From the IMG/VR virus record IMGVR_UViG_3300008217_000017, positions 1 to 38,070 of that record: 38,070 nucleotides of DNA. The stretch is one strand, 5' to 3'. The notes below the pieces were generated by a model, which saw only the letters and a program-made list of their open reading frames with translations, ran no database searches and was not told the DNA's origin. A program made the translations under genes and the position numbers. Positions 33,695 to 38,070 of this stretch are shown in pieces; the stretch's first letter is position 1, and each line of letters starts with the position of its first letter. The stretch comes from a virus.

Positions 33695-34534
33695 ATGGCA
33701 CGAGGCAGGATGCTTGCAAGACGCATAGGAGAGAGCTACAAGGTGTCGCGCTTGTACGAGGCGCACGGTGCTGGGGCCGCGCTCTGCTGGACCTGGATGA
33801 TCGCGTGGCTAGATAGGAACGGTAATATGCGAGGCGATCCGGCATGGATTAAGGTCGCTGTGATGCCGAGAATGGATGTGGCTGTGTCAGATGTAGAAGA
33901 CTGGATACAGAAGATGGTTGAGGTGGAGCTCGTGGTGCCTTACGAGATAGATGGGATGTCCTATCTGCATGTGCCAGGGTTTCGCGGAGAACAGATCGGG
34001 ATGCGCTGGGATCGTGAGCGGCCAGAAGTACCGATACCGGCTGGGTTCGATGAGGAGACAGCGACTATGCTGGCCGCAGCAGCTCCTAAGCAGCTCACAG
34101 CACCGGCCATAATAGACGTTGAGGTTGAGGTCGCATCCATCGGGAAACTGTCGTTAGGCGAGGTGGTAGAGTCTCACGCGGATTTGCCAACCGAATGGCT
34201 AGGGGCCAGCCCCTCAACTGATGAGGTTATCGCATGGTGGATTGACGCAATGCCCGAACGTCCACCAGCCGGCGGGATAAAGCGGATGGGTAAGGTGGCT
34301 GGCCGGATAGCAGCCGCGAACTCAAGGCAGGACATCATAAGGGCAGTCCTGGGCATGTCGCTGATCTTCCCGCACGCAGACAAGAAGGTACTAAAGAACA
34401 GCCCAGGCAGACTATGGGATCTATTTGATCTAGAAAAGAAGTTCACCGCCGCCTGGGGTGCCGTTCGTCCGGAAAACAAGACGGCATCCGAAGCGGCATT
34501 TTATGAGCATTTAGGAGGTAGTTATGGCGATTAA
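33695..34534 (+). CDS. Replication-initiator-like DNA-binding protein
   Basis: A 279-residue protein directly after the nuclease gene. The N-terminal about 105 residues have the pattern of phage replication proteins with a winged-helix N-terminal domain: a start ARGRMLARRI, a hydrophobic LCWTWMIAWLDRNGNMRGDP, an acidic helix, then a VPYEIDGMSYLHVPGF strand pair and R-PEVPIPAG. The middle is a linker. The C-terminus (residues about 170-279) is helical. Such proteins bind the phage origin and recruit a helicase or loader. The neighbouring loader-like gene supports this. Assignment is from pattern and context. Confidence 0.5.
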   Translation: MARGRMLARRIGESYKVSRLYEAHGAGAALCWTWMIAWLDRNGNMRGDPAWIKVAVMPRMDVAVSDVEDWIQKMVEVELVVPYEIDGMSYLHVPGFRGEQIGMRWDRERPEVPIPAGFDEETATMLAAAAPKQLTAPAIIDVEVEVASIGKLSLGEVVESHADLPTEWLGASPSTDEVIAWWIDAMPERPPAGGIKRMGKVAGRIAAANSRQDIIRAVLGMSLIFPHADKKVLKNSPGRLWDLFDLEKKFTAAWGAVRPENKTASEAAFYEHLGGSYGD

Positions 34535-34778
34535 AATGATGTGCGATGTATGTGGGGCCACCACGAAGGAAAACGCAGTTAAAGACGGCGTGACTTCGGT
34601 TGACGGCCAGCTGGTCCTGCATACCAAGATCGTGGGCAACTTCGCGTCTAAAGAAGAAGCGGTGGTATGCCCCAAGTGTGTACGGCTATCGGTTTATCGG
34701 GGTAAGGAACCACGAACCGACACAAAGACGTTTGAACAAAACGTGCAGGAGGTGGTCGCATGGGCCAAGTCAAACTAG
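34524..34778 (+). CDS. Small zinc-ribbon-like protein
   Basis: An 84-residue protein with an aggaggtagtt ribosome site that overlaps the previous gene by 11 bases. Two CxxC pairs, C7-x2-C10 and C49-x2-C52, suggest one zinc site bridging a beta-rich middle. The C-terminal about 30 residues form a charged helix. Zinc ribbons in phage replication modules usually bind nucleic acid or a protein partner. No more specific function is visible. Confidence 0.65.
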   Translation: MAIKMMCDVCGATTKENAVKDGVTSVDGQLVLHTKIVGNFASKEEAVVCPKCVRLSVYRGKEPRTDTKTFEQNVQEVVAWAKSN

Positions 34779-34915
34779 TGGGGTTCGGATGGGTCGGTAT
34801 CGCCCTGGTGGCTGTGTGGTGCTTTCTCGCAGCTGTCACGTGGCTGCATCGGCCGGATAAGAAGCCTGATGAGAAGATCGTCAACCTGGATGACGTAAGG
34901 GGGGCCGGACTGTGA
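34760..34915 (+). CDS. 51-residue single-pass membrane protein
   Basis: A short frame with an aggagg ribosome site about 7 bases before ATG 34760. It overlaps the zinc-ribbon gene by 19 bases and the next gene by four (the GTGA at 34912-34915). Residues about 8-29 are a strong membrane segment (GFGWVGIALVAVWCFLAAV), followed by a polar tail that is basic at first (RPDKKPDEK). The overlaps and ribosome site make it very likely real. Its role is unknown. Confidence 0.75.
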   Translation: MGQVKLVGFGWVGIALVAVWCFLAAVTWLHRPDKKPDEKIVNLDDVRGAGL

Positions 34916-35535
34916 CGATACATGATGCCAAGGCCACCATAGATGTACCGAGGTTCAGGGAAGTATGGGAAGTGCTGTGTGATCGCTGGGGACGGCAGTG
35001 TGATGATCGGGAATCCGCTTTCTACTACAAGTGGCTCCTACAGCGTGGCATGGACTACGAGGGTTTTGTCGCAGCTGCGGAAACGTTATGGGCCACCAAG
35101 CAGTTTTTCCCACGCCCCGTTGACTTCCTGCTTGTTGCAGCTGGCCGAGAATGGGGGAGGGTTATCACCCTCCTGGGGACGGCCGGAGAAACGGAACGAA
35201 TCGAGAGCTATAACGCACTAAGTCAGCGTGCCAAAGATGCGCTCAACCTGTTGGGTGGTAGTGAAGGACTCAACAGATTAGCCGTGCCACGAGCCAGGGA
35301 AGCATTTCTCGAGTCTTTCGCATCGGTGGTGACGGCAGAGGCGTTAGTCGATCCAGGAGCATTGACCTCACTCAATCGCTCTCAACGACCGGCTGTCGCA
35401 GCTGCGGGTTACTCCGGTAAAGGACGCAAAGCCACTGAGGTACTCGCGACTCTTCCGTTTCCCATCGGCGAACACCCCGCTCGGTCGCCTGGAACCCCAA
35501 AGCCTTCAGAGAATCCCGAAACCCAACCTGAGTAA
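34912..35535 (+). CDS. Helicase-loader-like replication protein
   Basis: A 207-residue protein from GTG 34912, overlapping the previous stop by four bases. Residues 1-75 have the pattern W-E-V-L-x-D-R-W-G, then a YYKWLL helix, Y-E-G-F-V-A-A-A-E, and FFPRPVDFL. This resembles the N-terminal helical domain of phage helicase loaders/inhibitors (SPP1 G39P type). From about residue 150 on it becomes Pro/Ser/Ala-rich and probably disordered. That part lies antisense to the convergent HTH gene at 35372-35638 (164 bases of overlap). Position after the initiator-like gene supports a replication role. Confidence 0.5.
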   Translation: MTIHDAKATIDVPRFREVWEVLCDRWGRQCDDRESAFYYKWLLQRGMDYEGFVAAAETLWATKQFFPRPVDFLLVAAGREWGRVITLLGTAGETERIESYNALSQRAKDALNLLGGSEGLNRLAVPRAREAFLESFASVVTAEALVDPGALTSLNRSQRPAVAAAGYSGKGRKATEVLATLPFPIGEHPARSPGTPKPSENPETQPE

Positions 35536-35638
35536 ACCCAAGCGAGGCCCTCCATGCTTTCAGCTCGTTAGCACTGAGCTGGGGCGTGGCGGGTTCTCCC
35601 CTCGCTTCTCGTGCCATCTTTAGCCATTGCAGACTCAT
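35372..35638 (-). CDS. HTH (Xre-type) DNA-binding protein
   Basis: An 88-residue minus-strand protein. Residues 21-72 read as a helix-turn-helix: LSANELKAWRASLGFTQ, then a second helix with F-R-D-S-L-K-A-LG, and RGVRRWETEESRVPQW. This matches small phage regulators of the lambda-repressor-like class. Its start overlaps the upstream gene's stop (ATGA). Its 3' 164 bases are antisense to the loader-like gene, and both frames look real. It could regulate the right-hand operons. The target is unknown. Confidence 0.75.
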   Translation of the reverse strand: MSLQWLKMAREARGEPATPQLSANELKAWRASLGFTQVGFRDSLKALGFQATERGVRRWETEESRVPQWLCVLYRSNPQLRQPVVESD

Positions 35639-35961
35639 TCACCCTCCTGTTCGGCATCACGTTCCTCTTGGCACCAGCTGCATTGTTCATCATCAGCGAA
35701 CTGTAAGTAGTTGCCGCAGTTGTTGGGACATGCCAACCCAGGTGAATTGCGGTCGCGATACCGCTGCAAGGCCTTTTCAGTGAAGAACGGGTTACGTTCT
35801 TCGCTGTCTAGTGGCGAGGTCAGCCATTCTATGTGCGGGTGCTGCGATCCGTATTCGATCACCCACTGCGATACCTGTTCTCGGAGACTAGGGGGCGGTG
35901 CCCCCTCCTCCTCCAAGCGGTGATAATACTCGGCTTCCGATCTAGGTAGGTTCTCCATCAT
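35635..35961 (-). CDS. Zinc-binding small protein
   Basis: A 108-residue protein starting at ATG 35961 (M2 is equally possible) with an aaggaga ribosome site. The N-terminal two thirds are helical and acidic. The C-terminus holds C78-x3-C82 and C94-x2-C97, a probable zinc ribbon. It is the first gene after the likely promoter near 36040, and its stop overlaps the HTH gene. No function is recognised. Confidence 0.7.
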   Translation of the reverse strand: MMENLPRSEAEYYHRLEEEGAPPPSLREQVSQWVIEYGSQHPHIEWLTSPLDSEERNPFFTEKALQRYRDRNSPGLACPNNCGNYLQFADDEQCSWCQEERDAEQEGE

Positions 35962-36023
35962 TTTCTCCTTTTTGGTCTAATCTCAGTAAAAACGAAGCCA
36001 CCAGAGGCCCCAGGACGGACGAG

Positions 36024-36065
36024 GGCCCCCCTCCAGGTATCATAGCATACCCCAAAAAGGGGGCC
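36024..36065. repeat. Concentric inverted repeats around a promoter
   Basis: The outer arms GGCCCCC (36024-36030) and GGGGGCC (36059-36065) are exact inverted repeats. The inner arms GGTAT (36036-36040) and ATACC (36047-36051) are centred within one base of the same point. A CCCCCTTTTTGGGG hairpin on the minus strand lies at the edge. Probable operator and/or weak terminator for the gene at 36080-36352. Confidence 0.4.
36039..36047 (-). promoter_or_regulatory. Likely extended -10 promoter (leftward)
   Basis: On the minus strand the sequence TGCTATGAT is a TGnTATGAT extended -10 element, and TATGAT is close to the consensus. There is no good -35 hexamer, as is usual for extended -10 promoters. 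Transcription would begin near 36032 and reach the gene starting at 35961 after about 70 bases. The element sits inside a dyad, so a repressor could block it. Confidence 0.4.
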
Positions 36066-36079
36066 TCACGCCCGATACG

Positions 36080-36352
36080 CTACCAATCGAGGGATTGCCA
36101 CCCCACATCGTTGGGCATCGTATCGTCAGGGTGCTGGAACGCTTCTATCACCTCCGGATCTAACCCCCTCGCCATCCCCGACATAAGTGCTGCCACCCTC
36201 GTCAACAGGCCGGCAAGGTATTCGTCTGTGGTCGGCTTCTCTGGGTCATCGTGATAAACCGTAAACCCGACAGATGACAGGCTATTCCAGTTCTTTTTAG
36301 CCTTAACGTGCAATAAGCGGTTATCGCTTGGTCCTGTGTGCATCTTAGTCAT
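36080..36352 (-). CDS. Hypothetical small protein
   Basis: A 90-residue protein with an aggaga ribosome site and a start four bases after the preceding TGA (a TAA lies between). It has a short basic N-terminus, a strand-like VGFTVYHDD part, and two helices (TTDEYLAGLLTRVAALMSGM and LDPEVIEAFQHP). No motif was recognised. It belongs to the leftward operon of small proteins. Confidence 0.65.
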   Translation of the reverse strand: MTKMHTGPSDNRLLHVKAKKNWNSLSSVGFTVYHDDPEKPTTDEYLAGLLTRVAALMSGMARGLDPEVIEAFQHPDDTMPNDVGWQSLDW

Positions 36353-36355
36353 TTA

Positions 36356-36628
36356 TCAGTCTCCTACCTCGATTACTTGCGCCCCTGCTATCACGTAGAC
36401 CGCGAGCCATTCAGCTTCGCAGCTGACGCAGCTGGTGTGCTGCTGCGCTACGGGAGTGTGCGCGGGGATCCCGCAGCACTCGACCATAGTGGTCGTTACT
36501 TCTAAAGATCCCCAGTCCAGTTTCTCTCCATCGGCTTTGCACTCGGGGCAGGAATAAACCCCAGGCCAATCGCTATCATTTTCATGATTCTCCTCCGTCT
36601 TAAATGATAAAAGATCGACCGCTTTCAC
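36356..36628 (-). CDS. Cysteine-rich zinc-binding small protein
   Basis: A 90-residue protein from GTG 36628 overlapping the previous stop by four bases (GTGA). C27-x2-C30, C51-C52 and C67-x2-C70 are typical of a zinc ribbon with an extra Cys pair. The middle VTTTMVECCG and the end VYVIAGAQVIEVGD are beta-like. A second ATG in another frame with a better ribosome site lies inside it (see findings). Function unknown; metal binding is likely. Confidence 0.7.
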   Translation of the reverse strand: MKAVDLLSFKTEENHENDSDWPGVYSCPECKADGEKLDWGSLEVTTTMVECCGIPAHTPVAQQHTSCVSCEAEWLAVYVIAGAQVIEVGD

Positions 36629-37209
36629 GGTCTCGGTCTCATACCTGCAACGTCTAGCCGGTCTAAGCGCGTCCTCTTTTCTTCTAGGCTCAGCTCGTCC
36701 CAGTTCTCCGGAAATTGCAGGGATGGCAGCTGGCGATAAAACCGCGCTCGCTGCTCTATACTCCTTTCGCTATCCGGATCACCCTCCGTCAACTTGTATA
36801 CGTGAGACACCAAGGCCACCGTTTCTAGCATCTGCTCCCCTGGGCTGCGCTGGCGTGGCTCTCCGTCTTCATCTTCTTCCACGAAGCACGTGTGCTCCTT
36901 TGTTACCGCGTAGATCGTGAACACATCCCGCTCTGACTCTCTCGGGTCGTAGGGATCTGTTGTGGGGTGCGTAAATTGACCGAGCATCGTTGATCCATGC
37001 TGGCAGAGCTCTACCTTGGTTCTTTCAACCCAGCTGAAGACCTCCTCGCTGTGTTCCGGCCGACATGCCCAGCCGGCAAATGAGCTGCCGCCCTCGCATG
37101 GTCCCCAGCCGGATAGGAACCCGTCCCGCATACATATCACCTCGGTATGCGTTGACATCTGCTCCTCTGTTCTATGGTCGCGCAATTCTCCCGCCTTGTG
37201 TTCCATCAT
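36625..37209 (-). CDS. Hypothetical protein of the leftward operon
   Basis: A 194-residue protein. The start at 37209 was chosen because an AAGGAGG site lies upstream and the ATG forms an ATGA overlap with the 54-residue gene. The longer frame starting at 37275 lacks that support. Another in-frame ATG with an AGAGGAG site occurs at 37158. The protein is acidic, with a Cys/Trp-rich N-terminal half (for example FAGWACRPEHSEEVFSWVER) and a charged C-terminal helix pair. No domain is recognised. Confidence 0.65.
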   Translation of the reverse strand: MMEHKAGELRDHRTEEQMSTHTEVICMRDGFLSGWGPCEGGSSFAGWACRPEHSEEVFSWVERTKVELCQHGSTMLGQFTHPTTDPYDPRESERDVFTIYAVTKEHTCFVEEDEDGEPRQRSPGEQMLETVALVSHVYKLTEGDPDSERSIEQRARFYRQLPSLQFPENWDELSLEEKRTRLDRLDVAGMRPRP

Positions 37210-37370
37210 TCTCCCGCCTCCTTGTCCTTTGGACTTGGTACTAGATACGTGACTTTCTTCGGAGCTGGTGGCCATTGGGCAACCCCCGTGCGAGCCCGTT
37301 CTTTGCAGATCTTACACTGACATCCGTTTATATACTCGGTGTGCAGCTCGCCTCCCGGTTCCCAGCTCAC
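37206..37370 (-). CDS. 54-residue protein with a CxCxxC motif
   Basis: GTG start at 37370 overlaps the upstream gene's TGA (GTGA), with an AGGGGG ribosome site about 5 bases before. The stop overlaps the ATG of the next gene (ATGA). Residues 17-22 are C-Q-C-K-I-C, followed by a basic segment, so a small metal-binding protein is likely. The C-terminal half is Pro/Lys-rich. The tight fit at both ends is the main evidence that it is real. Confidence 0.75.
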   Translation of the reverse strand: MSWEPGGELHTEYINGCQCKICKERARTGVAQWPPAPKKVTYLVPSPKDKEAGE

Positions 37371-37558
37371 AGATCCCCCTGTTTGATTGTGAGCTGTGTG
37401 CGGCCGTTCTTCTCTGTTGTGGACACGACCCAGCCCTTAGCGACTTCTGACGCGTATTTAAGCAGCTGTACCATGTTCTGCGGCTTGCGCCCGGCTGCTT
37501 TCCATTTGCGCCTATTAGAACGCTGTCGTTTGACCTTCGCTGAAAGCTTCTTGCCCAT
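37367..37558 (-). CDS. Small basic protein, possibly nucleic-acid binding
   Basis: A 63-residue protein with an AGGAGGACAG-ATG start. The first about 28 residues are highly basic (KKLSAKVKRQRSNRRKWK), and the rest forms a helix and two strands. Basic N-terminus and small size fit a nucleic-acid-binding protein, but no family was recognised. It follows the tRNA-like element on the same strand. Confidence 0.7.
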   Translation of the reverse strand: MGKKLSAKVKRQRSNRRKWKAAGRKPQNMVQLLKYASEVAKGWVVSTTEKNGRTQLTIKQGDL

Positions 37559-37585
37559 CTGTCCTCCTGGTGAGGGTAACTGCGA

Positions 37586-37630
37586 AAGGGGCGCGGGGAG
37601 TTGAACCCCGCGAGCTGCTCCAGGGCCCCT
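37586..37630 (-). other. 45-nt acceptor/T-arm tRNA-like element
   Basis: On the minus strand, A-GGGGC at the 5' end pairs with GCCCC-T at the 3' end, enclosing a T-arm whose stem is CGCGGGG / CCCCGCG and whose loop is TTCAACT. The T-loop and flanks match the tRNA B-box consensus GGTTCRANYCC exactly. Only about 13 bases lie where the D and anticodon arms should be. No CCA is encoded. It starts inside the TAG stop of the preceding gene. It could be a tRNA remnant, a tRNA-mimicking minihelix, or an attachment-site-like tRNA 3' end. Confidence 0.55.
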
Positions 37631-37997
37631 ACCAGCGTCCTCCGTGGTTCGTGTCTATGAAGCTCACCACACTGGGGACCTCATACATTGGCAAATCCCG
37701 CACGATGTGACGCGGTGGACCCCATTGCCGTCCTGGTAGTCCATTGCCCACGCGGTGATGGACCTCCGCGTTTCGTAGGTCGATGACTTCCACGTGCTCG
37801 GACCACCAGGCTGCGTCAAACCCTTTCACCTCTCGGTACAGGCTTAGGTCGCAGTCTTCTTCCAGGTAGGCACATGCCAACCCGTAGTTCACGTAGCTGT
37901 ACGCTGTCACTTTGTCCACGATGTTGAGCTGTGCCAGCTCCACTAAGGGCACCTCCAACCAAGCATGCCCAGGGTCACGATAGAACTTGTACATCAT
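37629..37997 (-). CDS. Conserved-looking hypothetical phage protein
   Basis: A 122-residue protein with an AGGAGGG ribosome site (M1 at 37997 or M2 at 37994). It opens with YKFYRDPGHAWLEVPLVEL and has a YSYVNYGLACAYLEEDCDLS segment, a pattern I recall from many phage and plasmid hypothetical proteins (recollection only, no name available). It is acidic and probably alpha/beta. Its TAG stop forms the beginning of the tRNA-like element. Confidence 0.75.
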   Translation of the reverse strand: MMYKFYRDPGHAWLEVPLVELAQLNIVDKVTAYSYVNYGLACAYLEEDCDLSLYREVKGFDAAWWSEHVEVIDLRNAEVHHRVGNGLPGRQWGPPRHIVRDLPMYEVPSVVSFIDTNHGGRW

Positions 37998-38070
37998 CCC
38001 TCCTGTTGGATGTATGCGTATGCGATCTTATGATTGGAATTGAACGAAAAGTGGTAGTCGCAGACTTGGA
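37994..38070 (-). CDS. 3' end of a further leftward gene (partial)
   Basis: The frame from the window edge to a TGA at 37994-37996 encodes 24 residues ending in AYAYIQQEG. The stop overlaps the next gene's start in the same way as other gene pairs here, which supports it as the end of a real gene. The product cannot be guessed. Confidence 0.5.
   Translation of the reverse strand, partial: QVCDYHFSFNSNHKIAYAYIQQEG

Noticed and set aside
33604-33816. A separate 70-residue plus-strand gene overlapping the nuclease and initiator-like genes
   Set aside because: Both flanking genes explain the region better. Its first part is the alternative frame of the VRR-NUC tail and its rest is an out-of-frame reading of the initiator gene.
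37210-37275. The 22-residue N-terminal extension of the 194-residue protein
   Set aside because: This stretch is the coding end of the 54-residue gene, and the start at 37209 has a strong ribosome site and an ATGA overlap.
1-38070. CRISPR arrays, insertion sequences, rRNA genes
   Set aside because: No regularly spaced repeats with unique spacers, no transposase-like frames with terminal inverted repeats, and no rRNA-like sequence were seen.

Overview
The window looks like part of the genome of a tailed bacteriophage with podovirus-like architecture. Genes are packed head to tail, with many 1- and 4-base start/stop overlaps and many GTG/TTG starts. There is a portal–scaffold–major capsid block, neck and nozzle proteins, a row of candidate ejection proteins, lysis genes, and a RecE/RecT-type recombination and replication module. 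No tape-measure protein, tail sheath or tail tube was recognised. A spanin-like protein suggests a Gram-negative host. The terminase, DNA polymerase and integrase are not in the window. The host and taxonomy cannot be read from the sequence. No stretch longer than 300 bases lacks a gene; the largest gap is 30684-30952.

Layout. 1-3401: small accessory proteins, including two tandem paralogues, a repeat-rich fibre-like protein and another structural-looking protein. 3401-8480: portal, scaffold, major capsid protein and a probable decoration protein. 8477-12384: small head/neck proteins, two adaptor-like proteins and a nozzle-like propeller protein. 12387-27420: four proteins in the slot where podoviruses keep internal (ejected) proteins. 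The last is a 4106-residue protein with an N6-adenine methylase fold, an SNF2-type helicase and a long C-terminal part of the 'polyvalent protein' type. 27417-30484: two holin-like proteins, tiny and exported proteins, a metallophosphoesterase, a winged-helix protein, an M15 peptidase endolysin and a spanin-like coiled coil.

30477-30952: a leftward excisionase/AlpA-like regulator and a control region full of inverted and direct repeats. 30953-35535: a rightward early module with a YqaJ/lambda-type exonuclease, RecT annealase, VRR-NUC nuclease, replication-initiator-like protein, zinc-ribbon protein, small membrane protein and helicase-loader-like protein. 35372-38070: a leftward operon of small proteins (one HTH, several with zinc-binding cysteines) with its own likely promoter near 36040. 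It also carries a 45-nt acceptor/T-arm tRNA-like element at 37586-37630.

How it works together (inference). The right part would recombine and replicate the DNA. The left part builds and fills the capsid. The giant protein would be packaged and ejected with the DNA, plausibly to protect or remodel it on entry. The 27.4-30.5 kb cluster lyses the host. Base composition and codon choice change from AT-leaning, T-ending codons on the left to GC-leaning, C/G-ending codons on the right. The switch lies inside the spanin-like gene, which suggests a module junction.
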